Of a stretch of 64,000 bases of DNA, positions 56,610 to 64,000 are shown piece by piece. Positions within the stretch are counted from its first letter, which is position 1, and each line of letters starts with the position of its first letter. Below the pieces are notes generated by a model. That model ran no database searches. It was given only the letters and a program-made list of their open reading frames with translations, and had not been told where the DNA came from. This DNA comes from Leifsonia shinshuensis. GTDB taxonomy: Bacteria; Actinomycetota; Actinomycetes; Actinomycetales; Microbacteriaceae. A program made the translations under genes and the position numbers. The stretch is taken from NCBI RefSeq assembly GCF_031456835.1, contig NZ_JAVDVK010000001.1, positions 2,046,001 through 2,110,000 on the forward strand, given 5' to 3'.

Positions 56610-57773
56610 ATGACCGCAGCCAGCCGTCGCCGACCCTCGCACACCGTCCTCGTCGCGCACCCCAGCGCGGAGCTCTACGGCTCCGACCGGGTGATGCTCG
56701 AGAGCGTGAGCGGACTGGTCGACGACGGCTGGCGCGTCGTCGTCGCGGTTCCGACGGACGGCCCACTGATCGCCGAGCTGCGGCGGCGGGGGGCGTCCGT
56801 CGAGCTGTGCCCGAGCCCTGTGCTGAGGAAGAGCGTCCTCACGCCGCGCGGCTTCGTCCGCTTCGTGCGGACGGCCCTGGTCTCGACGGTCCAGGGCTCC
56901 TCGCTCCTGCGCCGTGAGCGCCCCGCTCTCGTCTACGTCAACACCATCACCGTGCCGTTGTGGCCGGTGCTCGCCCGCCTCCGCGGCATCCCCGTGCTCA
57001 CCCACGTGCACGAGGGCGAGGCGAGCGCCTCCGCGGTGATGCGGCGCATCCTGGCCCTCCCCCTGTTCCTGTCCCGGCGGATCGTGGTGAACAGCCGGTT
57101 CAGCACCGGGGTGCTCACGAGCTCGTTCCGGAGCCTGGGCGAGCGGTCGGAGATCGTCTACAACGCCGTCCCCGGTCCCGGCACGCGGACGGACCCCCGC
57201 CCCCGGCTCGACGGGCCGCTGCGCGTCACCTACATCGGCCGTCTCTCGCCGCGCAAAGGCGTGGACGTGGCCATCGGCGCGGTCGCCCAGCTCCGGGACC
57301 GCGGCGTCGAGGCGGACCTGCACGTCGTCGGATCGGTCTTCCCCGGTTACGAGTGGTACGAGAAGGAGCTGACCGAGACGGTGGGCCGCGCCGGTCTGAA
57401 CGACAGCGTCCGGTTCCACGGCTTCCAGCCGTCCGTGTGGGACATCGTCGGCTCCGGCGATGTCGTCGTGGTGCCCTCGCGCGTCGACGAGCCGTTCGGC
57501 AACACGGCCGTGGAGGCACTGCTCGCCGCACGCCCGGTGATCGCGAGCGCCACCAGCGGGCTCCTTGAGGCGACGGCGGGCTACCGCACGGCCGTGACCG
57601 TCCGTCCCGACGACGCGACCGCACTGGCGGACGCCCTCCAGGGGACGATCGACGGCTGGGACGCCACCGCGCAGGCCGTCACGGCCGACGCCGACGAGGC
57701 GGAGCGCCGGCACAGCGTCTCCACCTACCGGCGGCGCATCGCGGACATCGTGCGGTCGGCCGCCCGCCGCTGA
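56610..57773 (+). CDS. GT4-family glycosyltransferase
   Basis: This 387-residue cytoplasmic GT-B enzyme has an N-terminal acceptor half with HPSAELYGSDRVML and a C-terminal nucleotide-sugar half with YIGRLSPRKGVDVAIGAV and the EX7E-type segment PSRVDEPFGNTAVEALLAARP (the core lies near residues 290-305). It starts 10 nt after the LamG/PKD gene with CCGGAGG as ribosome site. It adds one sugar to the lipid-linked repeat unit; donor and acceptor are unknown. Confidence 0.92.
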   Translation: MTAASRRRPSHTVLVAHPSAELYGSDRVMLESVSGLVDDGWRVVVAVPTDGPLIAELRRRGASVELCPSPVLRKSVLTPRGFVRFVRTALVSTVQGSSLLRRERPALVYVNTITVPLWPVLARLRGIPVLTHVHEGEASASAVMRRILALPLFLSRRIVVNSRFSTGVLTSSFRSLGERSEIVYNAVPGPGTRTDPRPRLDGPLRVTYIGRLSPRKGVDVAIGAVAQLRDRGVEADLHVVGSVFPGYEWYEKELTETVGRAGLNDSVRFHGFQPSVWDIVGSGDVVVVPSRVDEPFGNTAVEALLAARPVIASATSGLLEATAGYRTAVTVRPDDATALADALQGTIDGWDATAQAVTADADEAERRHSVSTYRRRIADIVRSAARR

Positions 57774-57783
57774 GGCGGGCGAC

Positions 57784-57809
57784 CCGCGCCGCGGCCGTCA
57801 GCGGCGCGG
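57784..57809. terminator. GC hairpin at the junction of the two convergent exopolysaccharide arms
   Basis: CCGCGCCGC (57784-57792) and GCGGCGCGG (57801-57809) form a perfect 9-bp stem with an 8-nt loop. It overlaps the stop codon and last codons of the minus-strand kinase gene. Confidence 0.6.
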
Positions 57810-59456
57810 CTTCACCTGTGACGTCGGGCCGGTGTTCGCCAGCTCGCGGTCGTCGTCCTCGTCCGACTCGACGGCGCTAATGTCCTCGTCGAAGTGCTCG
57901 TCGAGCTGTGCGTCGTCGACCTCCCAGTCCGCTGCGGCGCGCTCGGCGGCGGGCAGCGCGTCGGGTTCCGAGGCCGGCAGCGGGGGAAGCGGGAGCGGCG
58001 GAGTGGTCGACGCGCGACGGCGCAGGCGCAGCCGGCTCCGCCATCCGCTCTTCTCGGTGCCCGACTGGCGGTAGTAGCTGTCGGAGCTCTTGGTGGGCGC
58101 GACGCGGTTGAGGACGAGCCCGAGGACACGGACGCCCGACTTCTCGAGCAGGTCCATCGTCAGTGCCAGCTGCGACCGCGAGACGCGCGTCCGGTCCGCC
58201 ACCACGAGTGCGCCATCCAGCGAGCGGGCGACCACCGCCGCGTCGACGACCGCGGTCATCGGCGGCGTGTCGAACACGACGACGTCGTACTCGCGGCCCA
58301 CCTGCGCGATGAAGTCGGACATGGCCCGCGACGACAGCAGCTCGCTGGGGTTCGGCGGGATGGGACCGCTCGTGATGACGTCCAGCCCGTTCCACTCCTG
58401 GACGACCTCGGCGACGGAGGCGCGCCCGACCAGCACGGAGGTGAGGCCCGATCCGGCCGGCAGCCCCGTCGAGGCGGCGAGCGTCGGCCGGCGCAGGTCC
58501 GCATCCACGAGCAGCACCCGGCGGTCGCCCTCCGTCAGCGCCAGCGCGAGGTTCAGCGAGACCAGCGACTTGCCTTCGTCCGGGACGGACGAGGTCACCA
58601 CGAACGCGAGGCGGTCAGAGTCGACGCTCACGAACTCCAGGCTGGAGCGGAGACGCCGGTAGCCCTCTGCGGCGCTCGACAGCGGGTCGGTGAGGAGGAT
58701 CGGGCTGGGCTGGCGCCGTCGCAGCCGCTGGATCTGCGCCAGCAGCGGGACGCCGGTGACGCGCGCGGCGATGTCGGCGGAGCGCACCCGCGTGTCGAGG
58801 AGCTCGCGCAGCACCACGAGCAGCACGCCGAGCAGCAGACCGATCACGACGCCCGCGACGAGGTTCAGCCTCACGTTGGGCGACGAGGGCGCCTCCGGCT
58901 TCACCGCCGTCTGGATCGTGCGCACGGACACGGTGGTGGCGCCCGTCACGCTCTTCGGGGCGATCTCCTCCACCTTCTTGCCGAGCGTCGCGGCCACCGC
59001 GTTGGCGATGTCTGCGGCCTGCGCGGGGTCGCTGTCGGTCACGGACAGCTCGAGGATGACGGTGTTCTGCGGCGTGCTGACGGCGATCGAGTCGGCCAGG
59101 GAGGCGGGCGTGCGCTCGAGGTGCAGCTGGTCGATCACCGGCTGCAGCACGATCGCGGACTCCGCCAGCTGTGCGAAGGACAGCATCTGGTTCTGCGTGT
59201 AGGTGGAGCCCTGGTTGAGGTCGTTCGCGGAACCGCCGAAGTTGAGCGAGAAGTACAGGTTGCTCGTCGCGGTGTAGACCGGCGTCGCCACCTGGGCGAG
59301 TCCCCACCCGCCGATCAGCCCGGCGAACGCGCCCAGCGCGATGATGTACCAGAAGCGCTTGAAAGCGGCCACGAACTGGTGCTGGGCGGGGTCTCCGCCC
59401 CGTCCCTGTTCGGTGCTGGGGCGGTTGTCGGGGGTGTGTCGGGCGGGCGCGGGCAT
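57798..59456 (-). CDS. polysaccharide co-polymerase / BY-kinase-like chain-length protein (Wzz-CpsD fusion)
   Basis: This is a 552-residue membrane protein. A Wzz domain has two transmembrane helices (about residues 35-55 and 205-225) around an extracytoplasmic helical region. The cytoplasmic ATPase has Walker A SSVPDEGKSLVSLN (near 285), Walker A' LLVDADLRRP (near 315) and Walker B VVVFDTPPM (near 392). Such proteins set polymer length and usually autophosphorylate on a C-terminal tyrosine cluster. The tail here (about 480-552) is Pro/Asp/Glu-rich and lacks one, with only SYYRQ before it. The start shares one base with the polymerase stop. Confidence 0.92.
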   Translation of the reverse strand: MPAPARHTPDNRPSTEQGRGGDPAQHQFVAAFKRFWYIIALGAFAGLIGGWGLAQVATPVYTATSNLYFSLNFGGSANDLNQGSTYTQNQMLSFAQLAESAIVLQPVIDQLHLERTPASLADSIAVSTPQNTVILELSVTDSDPAQAADIANAVAATLGKKVEEIAPKSVTGATTVSVRTIQTAVKPEAPSSPNVRLNLVAGVVIGLLLGVLLVVLRELLDTRVRSADIAARVTGVPLLAQIQRLRRRQPSPILLTDPLSSAAEGYRRLRSSLEFVSVDSDRLAFVVTSSVPDEGKSLVSLNLALALTEGDRRVLLVDADLRRPTLAASTGLPAGSGLTSVLVGRASVAEVVQEWNGLDVITSGPIPPNPSELLSSRAMSDFIAQVGREYDVVVFDTPPMTAVVDAAVVARSLDGALVVADRTRVSRSQLALTMDLLEKSGVRVLGLVLNRVAPTKSSDSYYRQSGTEKSGWRSRLRLRRRASTTPPLPLPPLPASEPDALPAAERAAADWEVDDAQLDEHFDEDISAVESDEDDDRELANTGPTSQVKPRR

Positions 59457-60838
59457 CAGCGTGCGCTCCTTTCGCGCGAGGGGACGGGCACGGCGGCCGG
59501 GAGGCCCGCGGGGACCTCCTGGCGCCGGTGGTGCTGCGACACGAGGAGCGTGCCGGCTGCAACGGACGGACGGAAGTGCTGCGTCGTCGCGGCGAGGCCG
59601 ATCGCGACCCAGAGGAACACCGAGTACTGGGTGATCAGAGCGACGGTCGCCAGAGCCGGGATCTGCGCGACCACGGCAATGGTCGCCGGGGTGGCACGGC
59701 GGGAGATCACGAGCACGATGCCGGCGACCAGGGCTGCGACGACCAGCAGGAGCGCGATCACTCCGCTGGAGAGCCCGGTGAGGATGAGCTGGCTGTCGAT
59801 GGAGCGGAAGTCGCCGAAGTAGACCTGGCCGGTGGAGTCCTTGCGCGCCGAGTCCGCGACGCCGACCACGTTCATGCTCCCGATCAGCGACAGCAGGTCG
59901 CCCCGGTAGTCGGCGCTTCCGGAGGCCTCCGACCCGGCGTCGTCGAAGACCGTCGTGACCAGCGGGAACACCAGCAGGGACACCACCACGATCGCGGAGG
60001 TGAGGACGATCCGCGCCCGGCGCGAGATGGCGTCGCGCATGAACAGGATCGAGAGGAAGAGGCCGAGAAGCGCGCCGATCATCCCGATCCGGCTGAAGGT
60101 GAGCACCGTCGCGAACAGCATCAGCAGCACCATCGCCGCCCTGAGCAGCAGCGGGAAGCGTGCGGCCAGGGTGAGCGGGATGGCGATCGCGAGGCTGGAG
60201 CCGAGGGCGATGGAGTGCCCGAAGGCGCCCTCCGCCCGCGCGACGCCACCGCGCTCCTGGATGGTGCCCCAGATGGCGTACATGGAGTTGCCGGCCTTGA
60301 TGGTGACGAAGGGGTTCCAGCCGCCGAAGAACTCGATGATGGCGAGCACGCTGACGATGCTGAACGCGATCGCGACCGCGCCGTAGATCCAGGCGGGGTC
60401 GACGCGGAGCCCCGCGACGCGCCCGAACACATAACCGGCGACGAAGTAGGTGCCGAGCGAGAACGCGAAGCCGAGCGCGATCCCGGCGTTCTCCGTGAGC
60501 AGCGAGGCGATCGCGAAGACGATGAGCAGCGCGACCAGTCCGTCCATCATGCCGAACCGGTAACCGTGGGCGGGGAGCAGCGCGACCGTCGCGAGGAGGG
60601 CCATCCCGGTCACCGCCGGCAGGTAGTAGTTCCCGTTGAAGCCGATACCCAGGCCGATCCAGATCGGCACGAAGCAGAGCACGCCGATCCAGACGCCCAC
60701 CGCGGTGCGCGGCATCCGCCGGAGCACCAGGAACGCCGCGACCGCCACCGTGAGCCCCGCGACGCTGACCAGCGTACGGTCGACCGCCGGCCCGCTGAGG
60801 GACGACGAGACGAGGAGGGCTCGGAAGGCGACGGTCAC
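59456..60838 (-). CDS. O-antigen ligase/polymerase-like membrane protein (Wzy type)
   Basis: This 460-residue protein has about twelve transmembrane helices and a large extracytoplasmic loop near residues 300-370 (STGQVYFGDFRSIDSQL). The segment FSRIGMIGALLGLFLSI is the conserved part of the Wzy/WaaL family. It most likely polymerises the repeat units of this locus. I chose GTG 60838; the longer frame is Pro/Ser-rich and covers the neighbouring gene. It overlaps the co-polymerase gene by one base. Confidence 0.88.
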   Translation of the reverse strand: MTVAFRALLVSSSLSGPAVDRTLVSVAGLTVAVAAFLVLRRMPRTAVGVWIGVLCFVPIWIGLGIGFNGNYYLPAVTGMALLATVALLPAHGYRFGMMDGLVALLIVFAIASLLTENAGIALGFAFSLGTYFVAGYVFGRVAGLRVDPAWIYGAVAIAFSIVSVLAIIEFFGGWNPFVTIKAGNSMYAIWGTIQERGGVARAEGAFGHSIALGSSLAIAIPLTLAARFPLLLRAAMVLLMLFATVLTFSRIGMIGALLGLFLSILFMRDAISRRARIVLTSAIVVVSLLVFPLVTTVFDDAGSEASGSADYRGDLLSLIGSMNVVGVADSARKDSTGQVYFGDFRSIDSQLILTGLSSGVIALLLVVAALVAGIVLVISRRATPATIAVVAQIPALATVALITQYSVFLWVAIGLAATTQHFRPSVAAGTLLVSQHHRRQEVPAGLPAAVPVPSRERSAR

Positions 60839-60845
60839 GGACGGC

Positions 60846-61535
60846 TCACTTGAAGACGGTGATCGGGGTTCCGGCGGCGTCGGTCGCGGTGATGACGACA
60901 GCGCCGGTCTGGTCGGCGGGAACGGAGAACACGTAGACCCCGGTCCGGGTCTCACCCGCCTTCAACGTTCCGAGGAGCGGCTGGGCGCCATCGCTGAGCT
61001 CAGTGGCGGGAATCGACTTCGAGCCGTAGTAGGCGTTCACGGCCACCTGGGACAGGGAGACGTCGCTGGCGCCGGGGTTGCGCAGCTCGACCTTGACCTG
61101 CACGGCCGAACCGGAGACCTCACCGGCCCGTACCGCCGTGGCGTTGGTCTTCTCGACCTCAAGCTTGGCCGTCAGGCCGCCCGACAGCGTCGCCGTGTCG
61201 TCGCGCGACACGACGGCCGCGACGGGTGCTCCGTAGCGCGCGTCGGGCTTCGGCGCGGCCTGGGCGCCGCCCGACGACGCGCTCGGCGTCGGTGAGGCGG
61301 CGGGCGGCGGCGGCGAGTTGGTGTCCGGCGTGGGGAGCTGGAACGCCGTCTTCTTGTCCCCGGACGCGGACTGGGCGTTCTGGGCATTCTGCGCACCCCG
61401 CACCGCGGCGACGGAGATCGCGACCGCGAGGACCGCCGCCACGACGACGGCGCCGGCGATGAGGAGCGCCCGCCGACGGCGTCGTCCGCCGGGCTGCTCG
61501 TCGGGGTTCGGTTCGGGACGATCGACCTTGGTCAT
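60846..61535 (-). CDS. membrane-anchored DUF4352-like protein of the exopolysaccharide locus
   Basis: This is a 229-residue protein with a charged cytoplasmic head (residues 1-23), one transmembrane helix (about 24-46), a Pro/Ser/Ala linker and a C-terminal beta-sandwich (about 110-229). The sandwich shows VQVKVELRNPGASDVSLSQV and ETRTGVYVFSVPADQ, which resemble DUF4352 domains. Function is unknown. It overlaps the upstream gene by 4 nt and lies 7 nt before the polymerase gene, so it is co-expressed with them. Confidence 0.8.
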   Translation of the reverse strand: MTKVDRPEPNPDEQPGGRRRRRALLIAGAVVVAAVLAVAISVAAVRGAQNAQNAQSASGDKKTAFQLPTPDTNSPPPPAASPTPSASSGGAQAAPKPDARYGAPVAAVVSRDDTATLSGGLTAKLEVEKTNATAVRAGEVSGSAVQVKVELRNPGASDVSLSQVAVNAYYGSKSIPATELSDGAQPLLGTLKAGETRTGVYVFSVPADQTGAVVITATDAAGTPITVFK

Positions 61536-62326
61536 CGGAGGTCCCCCTTCTGTTCGGGTCTTGCGGGAGTCCAGGAGCGGAGCTCGCGGAACCACTTGGC
61601 GGCCGCGAGAACGAGGAAGGCCGTGGTGGCCGCCGCGATCAGCGTGTACAGCGTCGTGAACACGGGAACGGCACCGAGGGTCAGGAACGACAGGCACAGG
61701 ACGCCGTAGTCCATGGGCAGCACGGCGAGCGCCCGCGCCCACGAGGGGCGCCCCGGCGCGTCGGCCGCGAGCGGCACGGCGCCGCGGGTACGGCGCCGCA
61801 GCTGCTCGGTCAGGATCATGCCGAAGAAGAGCACCGCCGAGACGATCGCGAAACCGATCGGCACGAGCAGCCATGCAGTCGGGACGACTCCGAAGCGGTA
61901 GAAGCCGACGGCGAGCGCGAGCGGCATCGTCGACACCTTGGTCGCATCCACCATGTGGTCGAGCCATTCGCCGGCCGGGCTGCTGGTGCCGAGCAGACGG
62001 GACAGCTGCCCGTCGGCCGAGTCGAAGGCGTAGCCGACCAGGAGCAGCACGGCCACGACGACGCCGAGCAGCCAGGTCGGCGGCAGGGCCACGAGGAGGC
62101 CGATGGCGACGAACGTGAAGACGGCGCTGATGCCCGTGACCGCGTTCGGCGTCAGTCGCGCGGTGTACGCCCAGGCAGCGAGGTAGCGGCCGATGCGCCG
62201 GTTGACGAACCGCGAGTAGGCGGGCGCGGATCGCGCCGGGGGCTTCTGCGCATCCCGCAGCCGCCGCACGGCGTCGCCGAAGCCGCCGGTGCGGAGGCCG
62301 GTCGCGTCGGCGCTGCCGCCGGTCAT
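61532..62326 (-). CDS. CDP-alcohol phosphatidyltransferase family protein
   Basis: This 264-residue membrane enzyme has the family motif D-x2-DG-x2-SR...G-x3-D-x3-D, seen in FDSADGQLSRLLG and GEWLDHMVD, with a Ser in place of the usual Ala before Arg. Six transmembrane helices can be traced. These enzymes transfer a phospho-group from a CDP-alcohol to another alcohol. Inside this locus it may decorate the polymer or make a lipid carrier; this is inference. It is coupled by ATGA overlaps on both sides. Confidence 0.88.
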   Translation of the reverse strand: MTGGSADATGLRTGGFGDAVRRLRDAQKPPARSAPAYSRFVNRRIGRYLAAWAYTARLTPNAVTGISAVFTFVAIGLLVALPPTWLLGVVVAVLLLVGYAFDSADGQLSRLLGTSSPAGEWLDHMVDATKVSTMPLALAVGFYRFGVVPTAWLLVPIGFAIVSAVLFFGMILTEQLRRRTRGAVPLAADAPGRPSWARALAVLPMDYGVLCLSFLTLGAVPVFTTLYTLIAAATTAFLVLAAAKWFRELRSWTPARPEQKGDLR

Positions 62327-63546
62327 CGCGACACCCCTTCGATCCGGCCGACGCCCGGAAGCGCCTGCTCTTCGGCGGTCCGGCGGCCGAAGGCCCCGGT
62401 GCGCTGACGCCCGAGCGGGCGGGCCGGCTTGACCAGTTCGCGGGCGGCCAGGCGGCGGCAGAGGAGTTCGTACCGGTCGGCCACGTCGTCCCAGTCGTAG
62501 GCGGACGCCCGTGCGACCGCTGCGTCGCGGCGCGCGACCAGCAGTGACGGGTCGCCGTCCGCCGCATCCACCGCCGCCGCGACGCCCGCGGCGTCGGAGA
62601 AGTAGGCGGCGGCCGCACCGGCCACCTCGCGGTTGAACGAGACGTCGTAGGCGATCACGGCGGTGCCGGCGCCGAGCGCGCGGAGGAGCGACGGGTTGGT
62701 CCCGCCGACCGAGTGGCCGTGTAGGTAGGTGCTGGCTCCCGCGTACAGCTGGTCCAGCAGGCGCTGGTCCCAGACGCCGCCGAGGAACCGCACCCGGTCG
62801 TCCGCGGCGTTCCGCACCCGGGCGCTGTACTCCTCCGCGTACGGAGCTGAGCCGACGACGACGAGGGGCTTGGTGGAGGCGCTCCGCACGTAGCCTTCGA
62901 CGATCATGTCCACGTGGTTCTCGGCTTCGAACCGCGCGACCAGCAGGTGGTATCCGTCCGGCTCCAGGCCGACGCCGGCGAGCAGGTCGGACTCGCGAGC
63001 CACGAGCGGTGCGCCGTAGGCGATCAGCTCGGTGTCGGCGTCGAACTCGTCGCGGTAGTAGTCGGCGATCCCCTGCGCGTCGGCGATGAGCGCGTCGGAC
63101 CAGCGCACGGCGAGCGACTCGGCCGTGCGGTAGTAGGCGTGGCCGCCGCGTCCCCACTTCGCACGCCGCCACTCCAGTCCGTCGACATGGGTGGCGACGG
63201 GGATGCGCGCAGCGCGCAGGGCCGGCAGGTACGGCGCGTTCGCCGCGTTGAAGACGATGGCGGCGTCCGTCCGGTGGCGGAGCAGGTGCGCGACCGAGAG
63301 CCCGGTGTGGCTGAGGGTCTCCAGGCTGCGCCGGCGGAGCGCGCCCCGGTGGACCAGCCGCATCCCGGCGTACTCGGAGGGGCGGGCGTCGTCGGCGGTC
63401 GGGCGGCAGTAGACGGTCACGTCGTGGCCGCGGGCGGCCAGCCGGGTGCCGACCTCCTCCACGCAGGTCTCGAATCCCCCGTACCTCGCCGGCACGCCTC
63501 GCGTGCCCACGAGGGCGACGCTGATGCGCCTTCCCCCATCGACCAT
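62323..63546 (-). CDS. glycosyltransferase with DUF1972 N-terminus (rhamnosyltransferase-like)
   Basis: This is a 407-residue GT-B enzyme. The N-terminal VALVGTRGVPARYGGFETC is the DUF1972 signature. Other motifs are THVDGLEWRRAKWG, YLHGHSVGGTNPSLLRALGA and LLVARFEAENHVD. Relatives transfer rhamnose or other deoxyhexoses in polysaccharide loci. I chose ATG 63546 (MVDGGRRISVAL); a TTG at 63594 would add 16 residues. It is the first gene of the overlapping minus-strand set, after a 200-bp gap that should hold its promoter. Confidence 0.9.
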   Translation of the reverse strand: MVDGGRRISVALVGTRGVPARYGGFETCVEEVGTRLAARGHDVTVYCRPTADDARPSEYAGMRLVHRGALRRRSLETLSHTGLSVAHLLRHRTDAAIVFNAANAPYLPALRAARIPVATHVDGLEWRRAKWGRGGHAYYRTAESLAVRWSDALIADAQGIADYYRDEFDADTELIAYGAPLVARESDLLAGVGLEPDGYHLLVARFEAENHVDMIVEGYVRSASTKPLVVVGSAPYAEEYSARVRNAADDRVRFLGGVWDQRLLDQLYAGASTYLHGHSVGGTNPSLLRALGAGTAVIAYDVSFNREVAGAAAAYFSDAAGVAAAVDAADGDPSLLVARRDAAVARASAYDWDDVADRYELLCRRLAARELVKPARPLGRQRTGAFGRRTAEEQALPGVGRIEGVSR

Positions 63547-63754
63547 GTGGATGCTCGCTCTCGCTCTCTCGGAAACACACGACGGCTCGGCCAACGATGT
63601 CTCCGCGGGACTCCCGGGTAAGGGAGTACGGAACGGCTATCAGGTCGCATCAGGGGTCGGGTCGCTGTTGCATGTCCAGACTAATACGAGAATTCCTCAG
63701 CTGTCGCCCCCTCATCAGGGGGTCACCGCCCCGCCGAGCCACCCCGCGGCACGG

Positions 63755-64000
63755 TCACTCCCAGTCGGACGCCTCGCCCAGCGGTCTGGCCGGGTTCCCC
63801 CCGACGATGACCCCCGCATCCACATCGCGCGTCACCACCGACCCGGCGGCCACGACGCCCCCGTCGCCGATGCTCACGCCCTTGAGGATCATGGCGCCGG
63901 TCCCGACGAGCACGTGACGGCCGATGCGGATCGGCGCGGTGTGCGGAAGCACCTCACCGTCCGGCCGGGTGATGCGGTGGAAGTCGGTGTCGAGGAGCTG
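63755..64000 (-). CDS. left-handed beta-helix acyltransferase (partial, N-terminus beyond the window)
   Basis: This is the last 81 codons of a hexapeptide-repeat transferase. The tandem repeats IRIGRHVLVGTGAMILKGVS and IGDGGVVAAGSVVTRDVDAG, then VGGNPARPLG, form the C-terminal coils of the trimeric beta-helix. Such enzymes O- or N-acetylate sugars, consistent with polymer decoration in this locus. The gene continues past the right edge. Confidence 0.85.
   Translation of the reverse strand, partial: QLLDTDFHRITRPDGEVLPHTAPIRIGRHVLVGTGAMILKGVSIGDGGVVAAGSVVTRDVDAGVIVGGNPARPLGEASDWE

Noticed and set aside
51977..56644. 1555-codon open frame on the minus strand opposite the LamG/PKD gene
   Set aside because: Same shadow effect. 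The plus strand carries a signal peptide and repeated known domains; the minus frame has none.

Overview
The window is high-GC DNA with actinobacterial gene content and order. I infer a member of Microbacteriaceae (Leifsonia-like), because of the block ftsH-folE-folP-folB-folK-DUF3180-two PH-domain genes-DUF2520-panC-lysS-(cls)-clpC, the heavy use of GTG starts with 4-nt start/stop overlaps, probable leaderless genes, and an amino-sugar ABC operon without its own ATPase. Genus-level placement is inference only.

Region 1 (1-21,000) is mostly a conserved minus-strand housekeeping block: clpC (cut by the window edge), a small lipoprotein, cls, lysS, panC, membrane genes of unknown role, the folate pathway genes folK/folB/folP/folE, ftsH, hpt and tilS, with ppa divergent. 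A pirin gene and a vapBC toxin-antitoxin pair with a perfect palindromic operator are inserted on the plus strand. The block ends with two cell-wall hydrolases, NlpC/P60 and M23, built on the same secreted coiled-coil scaffold.

Region 2 (21,370-29,400) is the clearest accessory region. Three tRNA genes (Glu, Asp, Phe) are followed by a tyrosine-recombinase remnant with an in-frame TAG just before its catalytic tyrosine. Next come a 1267-residue secreted protein with cell-wall-binding repeats and a probable beta-helix, a HEPN-domain protein, and a string of gene fragments (alcohol dehydrogenase tail, cupin head, orphan tail). It reads as a decayed island at a tRNA integration site.

Region 3 (29,400-50,200) holds metabolic and envelope genes. 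They include a MarR/hydrolase divergent pair, two PLP enzymes of sulfur amino-acid metabolism, a TMEM175-type channel, and a ROK regulator followed by three operator-like palindromes. The palindromes precede an operon of sugar kinase, substrate-binding protein, two permeases and a SIS protein. Also here are an aldo/keto reductase, a GT-C-type membrane enzyme, an SRAP-domain protein, an AI-2E-family exporter, a tandem pair of paralogous lipoproteins and a DUF1345 protein. A 31-bp minisatellite lies between two convergent genes.

Region 4 (50,200-64,000) is an exopolysaccharide locus arranged as two convergent arms. The plus arm has an initiating sugar-phosphate transferase, a 1491-residue secreted LamG/PKD protein and a GT4 glycosyltransferase. 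The minus arm has an acyltransferase (cut by the window edge), a second glycosyltransferase, a CDP-alcohol phosphatidyltransferase, a membrane-anchored unknown protein, a Wzy/ligase-type polymerase and a Wzz/BY-kinase-like chain-length protein.
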